From an uncultured beta proteobacterium (GTDB lineage: Bacteria; Pseudomonadota; Gammaproteobacteria; Burkholderiales; Burkholderiaceae_C), in assembly GCA_903823025.1 (NCBI GenBank), contig CAIJRK010000058.1:62001-126000 (forward strand): 64,000 bases of DNA. The letters run 5' to 3'. Below, in pieces: positions 39,129 through 47,325 of the stretch. A model generated the notes under the pieces. That model saw only the letters and a program-made list of their open reading frames with translations, searched no databases and was not told the origin of the DNA. The position numbers and the translations under genes are program-made. Position 1 is the first letter of the stretch, and each line of letters opens with the position of its first letter.

Positions 39129-40223
39129 TTAAACCGACGCCTGAATGGGCTTTAAATTCACCGCCACATCGCCGCACTGCGCCCGATGGCGCAACGCATG
39201 TTCCATCACCACCAGCGCCAGCATGGCCTCGGCAATCGGCGTGGCGCGAATGCCGACACAGGGGTCGTGTCGGCCTTTGGTGCTGACTTCGGTGGACTGG
39301 CCCGCCGTGTCAATCGACTCGCGGGGCGTCAGGATGGAACTGGTCGGTTTGATGGCCATCGACACTTCCAAGTCTTGCCCGGTCGTGATGCCGCCCAGCA
39401 CGCCGCCCGCATTGTTCGACTTGAAACCTTGCGGCGACAGCGAATCGCCATGCGTGCTGCCGCGCTGTGTGACGCTGGAAAAACCAGCCCCAATTTCGAC
39501 GCCCTTGACGGCGTTGATGCCCATCATGGCGTAGGCAATATCGGCGTCCATCTTGTCAAACAAAGGCTCGCCCAAACCGACCGGCACGTTCGACGCCGAC
39601 ACGCGAAGACGCGCTCCGCACGAGTCGCCGCCTTTGTGCAAAGCCGCCATGTAGGCTTCGAGCGCGGACACGTCAGCAACCGGCGCAAAAAACGGATTGG
39701 TCGAGACAAAGTCCCACGATTCAAAGCCGATGGGCAACTCGCCAATTTGCGTCATGCAGCCGCGAAACACAGTGCCATATTGTTCAAATAACCACTTTTT
39801 AGCCACCGCGCCCGCCGCCACCATCGGGGCTGTCAGGCGCGCCGAAGAGCGTCCGCCACCGCGTGGGTCACGAATGCCGTATTTATGAAAATAGGTGTAA
39901 TCCGCATGACCGGGGCGAAACGATTCCAGAATGTTGCCGTAGTCTTTGCTGCGCTGATCGGTGTTTTTAATCAACAGACAAATCGGCGTGCCGGTGGTTT
40001 TGCCTTCATAAACGCCGGACAAAATCTCGACTGAATCCGGCTCGTTGCGCTGCGTGACGAACTTGGAGGTGCCGGGGCGACGACGATCTAGATCAGTTTG
40101 AATATCAGCCTCGCTCAAGCGCATTCCCGGCGGACAGCCGTCAATGATGCAGCCAATGGCCGGGCCGTGGGATTCACCAAAGTTGGTGACTGCGAATAAA
40201 TTTCCGAATGTGTTGCCGCTCAT
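39129..40223 (-). CDS. aroC: Chorismate synthase
   Basis: Makes chorismate from EPSP using reduced FMN. The 364-residue protein starts [19 protein letters not shown], and carries [31 protein letters not shown] and [17 protein letters not shown]. Start ATG 40223 matches family length; the Cys-rich upstream extension in this frame is not supported. It closes the shikimate pathway whose third step is aroQ nearby. Confidence 0.96.
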   Translation of the reverse strand: MSGNTFGNLFAVTNFGESHGPAIGCIIDGCPPGMRLSEADIQTDLDRRRPGTSKFVTQRNEPDSVEILSGVYEGKTTGTPICLLIKNTDQRSKDYGNILESFRPGHADYTYFHKYGIRDPRGGGRSSARLTAPMVAAGAVAKKWLFEQYGTVFRGCMTQIGELPIGFESWDFVSTNPFFAPVADVSALEAYMAALHKGGDSCGARLRVSASNVPVGLGEPLFDKMDADIAYAMMGINAVKGVEIGAGFSSVTQRGSTHGDSLSPQGFKSNNAGGVLGGITTGQDLEVSMAIKPTSSILTPRESIDTAGQSTEVSTKGRHDPCVGIRATPIAEAMLALVVMEHALRHRAQCGDVAVNLKPIQASV

Positions 40224-40445
40224 GCGCTGGATTATCCCAGACCGCCAGGGATTGGAAAACCCGGCGCGACTGCACACCTTGTGAGGGCAAGTTGAGCACC
40301 CAAAACAGCACCGGCTGGCATCGGTATGAAGAACATCTCCTCTCATTAAATTGAAGCCAACGCACAGGTGGCTTCCAAGCCCGCTTCGATCCGCGTGTGC
40401 GGGAGATGATGCACGCCAGCACGGCGCGAGGCGTCAATCCACCGC
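40224..40445. other. aroC-AAA ATPase intergenic region with possible gene debris
   Basis: This 222-base gap holds aroC's promoter region and the 3' flank of the candidate system. On the plus strand a short protein-like stretch ([19 protein letters not shown], to a TGA at about 40460) suggests the tail of a lost gene. Not recognised. No inverted repeat or terminator is evident. Confidence 0.3.
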
Positions 40446-41951
40446 TCAAGACGCCTTCTTGATCTTCATCTGCTCGAATTTATCCTTGTATTCTTTGACC
40501 TTGTCTTTCATGACCGCGCCCAAAGGCTGCGTGGTTTTGATGATTTTTTGCAACCGTTCCGTATCCAAAGGCTTTTTGCCATCAACAAATGCGCTTTCAA
40601 TCGCGTCTTTAACAATGGCTTCAATATCCGCGCCCGAATAATCGTGGGTGTCTTTGGCCAGTTGCTCCAGATTGACGCCGTCATTCAACTTGCCGCGCTT
40701 TTTGAGGTGCAGGTTAAAGATTTCTTTACGCTCCATTTCGGTCGGGAAATCGACATAAAAAATCTCGTCAAACCGACCTTTGCGCAACAGTTCTGGCGGC
40801 AAGGCTGAAATATCGTTGGCGGTGGCAATGACAAAAACCTGACTGGTTTTTTCTTGCATCCAGGTTAGAAAATAACCAAACATGCGGGTGGCGACCTCTG
40901 AACCCGCGCCGCCGCTGCCGATGCCTGCAAACGCTTTTTCAACCTCATCCACCCACAACACGCAGGGGCTTACCGCGTCCGCCACCTTGAGGGCGCGGCG
41001 CATGTTGCCCTCGCTCTCGCCCACATACTTGCCCATCATCGAACCCATATCGAGCTTGAGCAAAGGCAGTTTGAACAGGCTGGCGGTGGCTTTGGCGGTC
41101 AAAGATTTGCCACAACCCGGCATCCCGACCACCATGATGCCCTTGGGCGTTTCCACGCCAAACGCACGCGCATGGTGCCAATCAGCCAACACCTTTTCTT
41201 TTTGCTTGAGCCAAGCCTTCAAATTTCTCAAGCCGCCGATGTTGGCCATATTTTCTTGGGTCTTCACCAACTCAAGAGCACCATTTTTTTGAATAATCTG
41301 CGCTTTTTCGTCCTGAATCAGATCAATGTGCTGGCGACCAATTTCGCCCTCACTTTGATAACTCCGGTTAATCAATTGCTTGATTTCATAATGCGTCAAC
41401 CCTTGAAATGACAGCGCCAATTGACTCAGCGTTTCATCATCCATGGTGAGTTCAAAGGCACGGGCCGCCGTTTTAATCATCTCAAGAATGGCGGCCTCGT
41501 CGGGCAGGGGCAAATCAAACAGGGTGATCAGTTTTTCAAGTTCCGCCGGAATCAAAACCAGCGGGGCCACCAGGAAAATAGTGACGCGGGCATCTTCCCG
41601 GTTCAGTATTTGTGTCGCCAACGCCTTCAGACGCGCCACCGCCATCGGGTTGTCACGCAAGCCCAAATGGGCATCCCGAATCACGATGATTTGTTGCTCG
41701 TAATCCTGATCGAGCATGTGCAACAAAGCGGCTGATAAATCCTGGTAATCGCTGGCACCGTAGGGTTGTTTGGTTTCAAAATAAACCAAACCCCGCGCCA
41801 TATTCCATTCGATTATTTTCCGATTGTCCGCCAAGGCGCTGATGATGGCGTCAGCTTCGGCATCTTCGGGAGTTACCAAATATAAGATCGGGTAGTGTGA
41901 TTCCACATAACTGCGGATGTGGCTGGTTAGTTTTTCTTTTGTGAATGACAT
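40446..41951 (-). CDS. AAA+ ATPase, Ycf46-type
   Basis: Single-AAA protein of 501 residues, like plastid/cyanobacterial Ycf46. An N-terminal Rossmann-like portion (SHYPILYLVTPEDAEADAI, 18-36) is followed by a helical arm and the AAA module: Walker A GMPGCGKSLTAKA at 276-288, VGESEGNMRRAL, Walker B LWVDEVEKAF near 332-341, and the arginine-finger stretch LLRKGRFDEIFYVDFP. It is third in the run after the pentapeptide gene. I prefer ATG 41951; an in-frame ATG at 41993 overlaps the pentapeptide gene by 26 bases, and its SD-like GGAGGTG also encodes that gene's Gly-rich tail. Likely a remodeller or regulator; function unknown. Confidence 0.82.
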   Translation of the reverse strand: MSFTKEKLTSHIRSYVESHYPILYLVTPEDAEADAIISALADNRKIIEWNMARGLVYFETKQPYGASDYQDLSAALLHMLDQDYEQQIIVIRDAHLGLRDNPMAVARLKALATQILNREDARVTIFLVAPLVLIPAELEKLITLFDLPLPDEAAILEMIKTAARAFELTMDDETLSQLALSFQGLTHYEIKQLINRSYQSEGEIGRQHIDLIQDEKAQIIQKNGALELVKTQENMANIGGLRNLKAWLKQKEKVLADWHHARAFGVETPKGIMVVGMPGCGKSLTAKATASLFKLPLLKLDMGSMMGKYVGESEGNMRRALKVADAVSPCVLWVDEVEKAFAGIGSGGAGSEVATRMFGYFLTWMQEKTSQVFVIATANDISALPPELLRKGRFDEIFYVDFPTEMERKEIFNLHLKKRGKLNDGVNLEQLAKDTHDYSGADIEAIVKDAIESAFVDGKKPLDTERLQKIIKTTQPLGAVMKDKVKEYKDKFEQMKIKKAS

Positions 41952-41967
41952 TTCAACGTATCTCTGG

Positions 41968-43128
41968 TTAATAAGAGGATCGTCCTCCGCCATATCCACC
42001 TCCAACTGGACGCGATGGTTTTTTGGCAACAACTCTAACTGAGGGTTCACTTATAGGTAAAATAGTGGGGCATTCCAAGCCAATTACACCGGTTAGTTTT
42101 GCATCAGTTAAATTTAATTTTGAGACGCCATTTTTATCTTTGAAAGTTGCTTTAGTAAAATTAGAAAAAGATAAATCCGAATTGGTGAAATTTGCATCAT
42201 AAAGCTCTGCATCAACTAATGTTGCTTTTGTTAAGTTTGCACCATTAAAATTAGCAGATATAAGTATATTGTTATCTAAATTAACATTTGTTAAATTAGA
42301 ATTAGAAAAATTAACTAATGATGATGTAAATGCTTTATATTCCGATATTACAAATAAATCCAAAATACTTTTATTAGTTACAATATTCTTATTCTTATTT
42401 TTAAGATTCATATTTTTATAATTAAAATCTGAATTAGTTAGATTAGCGCGAGTAAAATCTGATTTATCTAAATTGCATCTTTTTAATATTGCATCAATCA
42501 AAGTAGTGTCAATTAATTTAGCTTTATATAAATTTGCACAAGTCAAATCAGCACCAGTCAAATCCGCGCCAGTTAAATTAATTTTACTTAAATTGGAACT
42601 TAAAAAATTAGCCCCTTTTAAATTTGCGCCACTTAAATCAGCGTTGCTTAAATCAGAATTACTGAAATCCGTGTTTTCCAGATTGGCATTGCGCAAATCT
42701 TCCCCGACAAACTGCCGTTCACTCATATCCTGACCACTCCAGTCCACGCCGGAAGGTGCAAGAATTGAAGCCTCTTCGGCCTCCACATCGCTCGCATCGG
42801 TTACAGGCGTTGCCGCTGTCGCTTGAGCGGCTTGGGCCACTTGGGCAACCTGACGGTCATCCAGCAAAAACTGCAAAACGTCCTCGTCATCATCCAACTC
42901 CAATGCCCGACAAATAGCCGCCAGTTGTTGCTGTTCAGTGCTGTTTTTATCAATGGCGTCAATTGCTTCCGCCTGCGCTGGCAGTTCGCGTGACTTTAAC
43001 CATTTGGCCAAGCGGCCTGATTGAAAAATCGGCAAGATGTCCGCGCTGAAATTCTCTTGCAACTCATCAAAATTGGTGACTTTGATGCCCTTCATTTGAA
43101 GGTCAAATTTGATCATTTTCGTAGCCAT
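41968..43128 (-). CDS. Pentapeptide-repeat protein
   Basis: A 386-residue protein. Residues 1-92 form an acidic helical domain (SGRLAKWLKSREL, then QLAAICRALELDDDEDVLQF); I recall similar short SGRLxxWLxSR domains at the start of other bacterial multidomain proteins, but this is memory. Residues 100-125 are an Ala/Val/Glu linker. Repeats A(N/D)LxX run 138-242 (DLSNADLSGANLKGANF), are interrupted by Lys/Asn-rich 243-268, and resume to 345. The C-terminus is Gly-rich (GGGYGGGRSSY). Repeats 150-345 are encoded by very AT-rich DNA (42096-42681), unlike the rest. Pentapeptide repeats form right-handed beta-helices, DNA mimics or scaffolds. Confidence 0.85.
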   Translation of the reverse strand: MATKMIKFDLQMKGIKVTNFDELQENFSADILPIFQSGRLAKWLKSRELPAQAEAIDAIDKNSTEQQQLAAICRALELDDDEDVLQFLLDDRQVAQVAQAAQATAATPVTDASDVEAEEASILAPSGVDWSGQDMSERQFVGEDLRNANLENTDFSNSDLSNADLSGANLKGANFLSSNLSKINLTGADLTGADLTCANLYKAKLIDTTLIDAILKRCNLDKSDFTRANLTNSDFNYKNMNLKNKNKNIVTNKSILDLFVISEYKAFTSSLVNFSNSNLTNVNLDNNILISANFNGANLTKATLVDAELYDANFTNSDLSFSNFTKATFKDKNGVSKLNLTDAKLTGVIGLECPTILPISEPSVRVVAKKPSRPVGGGYGGGRSSY

Positions 43129-43195
43129 GGTGTTATCCCCTGTTGTTAAAAAGTTAAGGTTTGTTTCATTGATGGTGAGCGATGCAGGACGGCCA

Positions 43196-44803
43196 TCAGC
43201 CAAAGATGCTGCATATTGAACTGGCAAAACTTTTCGCCATCGAATAACCTGCCGAGGCCGTGCTGCTCACCATGCTCATGGCGGTTTTTGCAATGCTTTT
43301 ACTGCCTTCGTAAAGAAGTTCGCCTACCTTGCTGCCCGCCATGCCTGCGACGATGCCGCCTACCAAGCCGCCCGCAAAGGCACCGACCGGGCCAAACACG
43401 GCACCGTAAGCCGCACCCTGCGCCATGCCCGCACCCGCAGCGGCCAGACTGACACCCAAACTGGCCGTGGTTTTGCCCATCGCATCGACGGTTTCAAGGC
43501 CGGACAGTTCACCTTTGGCGTACTTGTACAAAGCCTTGGCGTTTTCCATGCCCAGATACGCCATGGCCGCCAAGTGCCCGGCGGGTGAGTTTTTCAACAC
43601 CGCGCCCAACCAGCCATTTTTGGCCGACACCACGATGGCCCCCGACACGGCCACCTGCACGCCAACATGGCTGGCCCCCTTGACCGAGCTTTGAAAAAAG
43701 TCTTGCAGATCGGCGCTGAGCGTCGGGTTTTTCTTGCCCAACAAACCATTCCACAGCCGTCGGCCAAACACGCGCACCCCATGAAAACCCGCCACCATGC
43801 CCGCACCGATAAGCGCTTGTTTGCCGATTTTTTTGGCAATCTCGCCGAGCGAGACATCGTTCCACTCGTATTGCTTGCTTTCTCCAGTGGGTTTGCCTGC
43901 CTTGTTTGTCTTTTGCGCCTGCTCTTGCAGGGCTTTGCCTTCGGCTTTGGTCGCAGGCTTGGATTGAACACCGTCATATTCAATGCGATCTTTGGCACTG
44001 CGATTTTTGATACCGTCCAACTGCTCGACTTGATCGGCTGGGACTAATTTTTGTTGGTTGCGGTAATCACCTTTTTCCCACAAAGTTTGCGTAGCCTCGG
44101 CATCTTTGCCGTACTTGGATTGATAGCGAGCAACTGGCCGACCAACCAACTCACCCCCTTCCACTTTATAAATGCCAATGTCCATCGAGTTCTTGCCGTA
44201 GGCGGTGCCGTCCGGCACAAGGGCTTTGGCTCGAAAGTCGCTGCCTTTGGCTGCGGCTTCGAGATTGAAGGTGTCAACGTGGTGTTGTTCAACCAGAAAG
44301 CCATCCAGATTGGGTGCCTTGCTGATGAGGCCGTCTTTTCTGAGAATGGTGCTTAACATGTCCGCGTTGGCTTGCTCAAGGGTGGCCTCAATTTGCCCCG
44401 CGTAGTGACCCACGTCCGTGATGCCTGCGGCTTTGGCCCCTTGTTCAATTTGCCCCGCCAACCAGCTCGTCTGGCTTTTGCCTTGGTCGGTGTGGGCATA
44501 CAACGACGCCTTCGCTTCATTGCTGCGCGTGACGGTGCCGATGACGTCTTTTGCGGTTTCTTCAATTTCAGCGTCATCGCGCCAAATGTCGGGGTAATGC
44601 TTGAATTCAGTCACCAGCCATTGATCAAGCGGCATGGTGGCTTTGTGCTTTTCGTAGGAGTTGACGAAAACGGTGATCAAGTTGCCCGATTTCTCGGCTT
44701 GACCCTCCTGATTGCATTCCTGGGCCAGTTTGTCAGCCTGTAGTTGCTGAAATTCTTCTGACGTGATGACGTCAATGTTGGCGGCTGCGGTGGCGTTGCT
44801 CAT
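43196..44803 (-). CDS. Large protein with possible QxK nuclease region and glycine-zipper C-terminus
   Basis: A 535-residue protein I do not recognise at the family level. Residues 1-150 are acidic and helical. Residues 165-262 look like an enzyme domain: VEQHHVDTF (Glu172), KNSMDIGIY (Asp208) and RYQSKYG (Gln228, Lys230), fitting the E...D...(E/Q)xK order of PD-(D/E)xK nucleases. A Lys/Gln-rich linker follows, then hydrophobic segments (330-345, 380-395) and a glycine zipper (AAAGAGMAQGAAYGAV, GAFAGGLVGGIVAGMAG) at 450-490, typical of membrane-associated helices. It opens the minus-strand run, 67 bases before the pentapeptide gene. Nuclease and membrane roles are inferred. Confidence 0.6.
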   Translation of the reverse strand: MSNATAAANIDVITSEEFQQLQADKLAQECNQEGQAEKSGNLITVFVNSYEKHKATMPLDQWLVTEFKHYPDIWRDDAEIEETAKDVIGTVTRSNEAKASLYAHTDQGKSQTSWLAGQIEQGAKAAGITDVGHYAGQIEATLEQANADMLSTILRKDGLISKAPNLDGFLVEQHHVDTFNLEAAAKGSDFRAKALVPDGTAYGKNSMDIGIYKVEGGELVGRPVARYQSKYGKDAEATQTLWEKGDYRNQQKLVPADQVEQLDGIKNRSAKDRIEYDGVQSKPATKAEGKALQEQAQKTNKAGKPTGESKQYEWNDVSLGEIAKKIGKQALIGAGMVAGFHGVRVFGRRLWNGLLGKKNPTLSADLQDFFQSSVKGASHVGVQVAVSGAIVVSAKNGWLGAVLKNSPAGHLAAMAYLGMENAKALYKYAKGELSGLETVDAMGKTTASLGVSLAAAGAGMAQGAAYGAVFGPVGAFAGGLVGGIVAGMAGSKVGELLYEGSKSIAKTAMSMVSSTASAGYSMAKSFASSICSIFG

Positions 44804-44999
44804 TATTTTTCAAATCCCTGTACAAGTGGTTGGCACTTTTTGAACTGGTATTCATTATTGACGACCGTTGCGACAGTTGATGACGCGCAACAGCTGAAAT
44901 GCAAAAATCTTTTAAAGATTGGATGATTGCCAAGGTTGTCCCAGCTGAAAATCCTGCAGTACATTCCTAAATTAATAGCAACTTAAAAAGGTCTTGAGA
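44804..44999. promoter_or_regulatory. Divergent control region of the WYL/AAA locus
   Basis: This 196-base gap lies between the starts of the minus-strand operon and the DUF2442-WYL pair. It contains an inverted repeat GTTGCG (44867-44872)/CGCAAC (44886-44891) with 13-base spacer, a possible operator for the WYL protein. No clean -10/-35 pair stands out. The AT-rich stretch at 44965-44990 could open the plus-strand promoter. Confidence 0.35.
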
Positions 45000-45347
45000 A
45001 TGGGTGAACACGGCAAAAAAATACTTCAAGCGACGGTCTTTGATGAGGTGATCGCACAAGAGGTGTTGTCGCGGGCAATGGAACGGGGCCGCCTGCGGGG
45101 CAGCGCGGGTGTTCATGCCACGGCGGTGCAATATGTTCCCCTGTTGGAATCCCTGTTGATCAGCTTTGTCGATCACAGTGCTATCGCCTTACCGATTCGC
45201 AACTACCCGGAATTAGCGGCGCTCAATGCGGCAGAACTAACTGCGCTGGAATTGGGGTTTGGGGGCAGCGCGCTGTGTCTGCAAACCCGCGATTTGCATG
45301 TGTCGATTGCCGGGCTGGTGTCCGCCAGCTTGATTGCGGCGAGTTGA
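45000..45347 (+). CDS. DUF2442-like small protein
   Basis: A 115-residue protein. Residues 40-110 (ISFVDHSAIALPIRNYPEL, LNAAELTALELGFGG, DLHVSIAGLVSAS) match the strand-rich DUF2442 pattern; members often occur with toxin or regulatory genes. The N-terminal 30 residues are charged and helical. Start ATG 45000 has AAAAGG 8 bases before. The downstream WYL gene begins 30 bases after its stop, so the two are co-transcribed. Confidence 0.6.
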   Translation: MGEHGKKILQATVFDEVIAQEVLSRAMERGRLRGSAGVHATAVQYVPLLESLLISFVDHSAIALPIRNYPELAALNAAELTALELGFGGSALCLQTRDLHVSIAGLVSASLIAAS

Positions 45348-45377
45348 TTTAGAAAACCCAACATCACAGACTCGCTC

Positions 45378-46394
45378 ATGGCTCTACTTCATCCTGATAC
45401 GCTGCTTCGCCAATGGCAAATGCTGCGCTTGATTCCGCGCCATCCCCAAAGAATTTCCGCTCGCGATTTGTACGAAAAATTGAAGTCGGAGCAGTTCGAT
45501 GTCACCAAGCGCACCGTTGAACGCGATTTGCTTTGGCTCTCCGGGATGTTTCCTCTGGTGGCGGATGAGCGTAACAGGCCGTATGGCTGGAGCTGGAAAA
45601 AGAATGCGCCCCTGTTCAGTCTGCCGGGCCTGAGCCATACCGAAGCGCTGACGCTGGCGATGGTGGAGCAGCACCTTAATACGCTGCTGCCGTCTTCCAC
45701 TTTGCAACAGTTGCAGCCTTACTTTGACGCAGCCAAGCAGCATCTCGACAACAATCCGCAAGGCGACCACGCGCGTTCATGGTTAAACAAGGTGCGCACC
45801 GTGCCACCTTCGCAACCGTTGTTGCCGCCTGCGATAAAACCTGCCGTGCAGAAAATCGTTTACGAAGCCCTGCTGGCAGATCGCCAGCTGAGCATCAAAT
45901 ATCTCAAACGGGATCAAACGAAGGCGGTTGAATACCGTATTCACCCGCTCGCCGCCATACAGCGCGGGCACATCACTTATCTGTGTTGCCGCTTTGCCGA
46001 CTACGAAGATTTGCGCACATTGGCAGTGCATCGCATACAAGCCGCCACGATGCTCGAAGAAGCGTCAGTGGTGCCGACCGGGTTTTCTATCGACGAAGTT
46101 ATTGACGGAGGCAAGTTTGGTTTCGGCTCGGGTGAACTGATTGCGCTTGTGGCTCATTTTTATGGCGGCGCGGGCGACCATCTGTTTGAAACCCCTTTAG
46201 CCCGAGGACAGACTTTGACGGCGTTGGAAAAAGGTACGCTAAGACTGGTGGCTACCGTGCCGGATACTGCGCAATTGGGCTGGTGGCTGCTGGGCTTTGG
46301 TGACGGCGTTGAGGTCATTGAGCCAAAAGCTTTGCGCGACCGGATGGTGTCGAACATTGACAAAATGCAGAGGCGTTATGACGTTGCACCCTAA
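45378..46394 (+). CDS. WYL-domain transcriptional regulator
   Basis: The 338-residue protein has an N-terminal winged helix (ISARDLYEKLKSEQFDVTKRTVERDLLWL), a WYL domain (about 155-230; LSIKYLKRDQTK, YRIHPLAAIQRGHITYLCCR) and a C-terminal WCX-type extension (ARGQTLTALEKGTLRLVATVP). WYL domains bind ligands, possibly oligonucleotides, and such regulators (BrxR, CapW) control phage-defence operons. It follows the DUF2442 gene and faces away from the AAA/pentapeptide operon. Confidence 0.85.
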   Translation: MALLHPDTLLRQWQMLRLIPRHPQRISARDLYEKLKSEQFDVTKRTVERDLLWLSGMFPLVADERNRPYGWSWKKNAPLFSLPGLSHTEALTLAMVEQHLNTLLPSSTLQQLQPYFDAAKQHLDNNPQGDHARSWLNKVRTVPPSQPLLPPAIKPAVQKIVYEALLADRQLSIKYLKRDQTKAVEYRIHPLAAIQRGHITYLCCRFADYEDLRTLAVHRIQAATMLEEASVVPTGFSIDEVIDGGKFGFGSGELIALVAHFYGGAGDHLFETPLARGQTLTALEKGTLRLVATVPDTAQLGWWLLGFGDGVEVIEPKALRDRMVSNIDKMQRRYDVAP

Positions 46395-46630
46395 CTTGAA
46401 ATTCAGCCAATATAGTCTCAGATTCACCCCATTAAATCGCTCCCCAAGCGCAGCCTGAGAAACCCGACACTGAATGCGCATGGCGGTCCAGGAAAACAAC
46501 CCGGACTCTCTCGGGCAATTGGGCAAGCGCTATCGTCTGCAAAGCCAGATAAAGCGTGTCTTGCAGACGATGAAGTCGAACAAGTCGGTCAGGGCTGACC
46601 TGCTATGACCGCCCTGCCAAAAACTCAAAC
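46395..46630. other. Gap after the WYL gene
   Basis: These 236 bases between the WYL gene and the convergent CBS gene show no open gene, palindrome or terminator that I can support. Confidence 0.3.
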
Positions 46631-47083
46631 TCAAGCAGCAGACTCGGACTCTTCCGGCCAGTCGCGAATGTAGGCTTTGAGCATCTTGTTCTCAAAGTTC
46701 TGACTGTCCACCACGGCCTTGGCAACGTCGTAAAAGCTGATCACGCCCATCAGCATTTTCTTGTTCATGACCGGCATGTAGCGGGCGTGGCGCTCCAGCA
46801 TCATGCGACGCACCTCGTCCATATCGGTTTCGGTGGTACAGGTCAGCGGCGCATCGTCCATGGCGGTGCGAACCACCGTGGTGCCAATGGTGCCGCCGTT
46901 TTTCACAACCATCTGAATGACCTCCCGAAACGTCAACATGCCGACCAAATCACCATGCTCCATCACGACCAGCGAACCGATGTCACGCTCGGCCATCAGG
47001 TCAAGCGCCCGCGCCAAAGGTTCGTCGGGGGTGGCTGTGTACAGGGTGCTGCCCTTGACACGCAAAATATCGCTAACTTTCAT
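46631..47083 (-). CDS. CBS-domain pair protein
   Basis: The 150-residue protein consists of two CBS domains (residues 1-62 and 70-130) that sense adenine nucleotides in other proteins. Seen: ILRVKGSTLYTATPDEPLARAL, MAERDIGSLVVMEHGDLVGMLTF, and ARYMPVMNKKMLMGVISFYDV. No enzyme domain is attached. Start ATG at 47083 fits the length of stand-alone CBS proteins. Confidence 0.88.
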   Translation of the reverse strand: MKVSDILRVKGSTLYTATPDEPLARALDLMAERDIGSLVVMEHGDLVGMLTFREVIQMVVKNGGTIGTTVVRTAMDDAPLTCTTETDMDEVRRMMLERHARYMPVMNKKMLMGVISFYDVAKAVVDSQNFENKMLKAYIRDWPEESESAA

Positions 47084-47325
47084 GATTTCTCCTCTTGATT
47101 TTCGTGACTTGTGGATGACCCAATAACACGCAATTGCGGCTTCTTGTTTGCGAAATATAGCCCACAAAAAGCTGATTTATGCAACAAGCTATCAAAGACA
47201 GTACTGAAAACCTGTTCGCGCCTCAAAAAGGCTTCTTGCCTGGCGACTCAGACCCCCAATTTTGATGGACTGAACCTGCCATATTTCATAGCCGATTCTG
47301 CCACTGGCACATGCGCTGTGCCTAT
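47084..47325. other. CBS-RND intergenic region
   Basis: A 242-base gap between the 3' end of the efflux pump gene and the CBS gene start, both on the minus strand. It should hold the CBS promoter. I see no convincing hairpin terminator or gene in it. Confidence 0.3.

Noticed and set aside
40224..40346. Cys-rich N-terminal extension of chorismate synthase
   Set aside because: AroC starts at [10 protein letters not shown] in this family; the upstream 41 codons have no counterpart.
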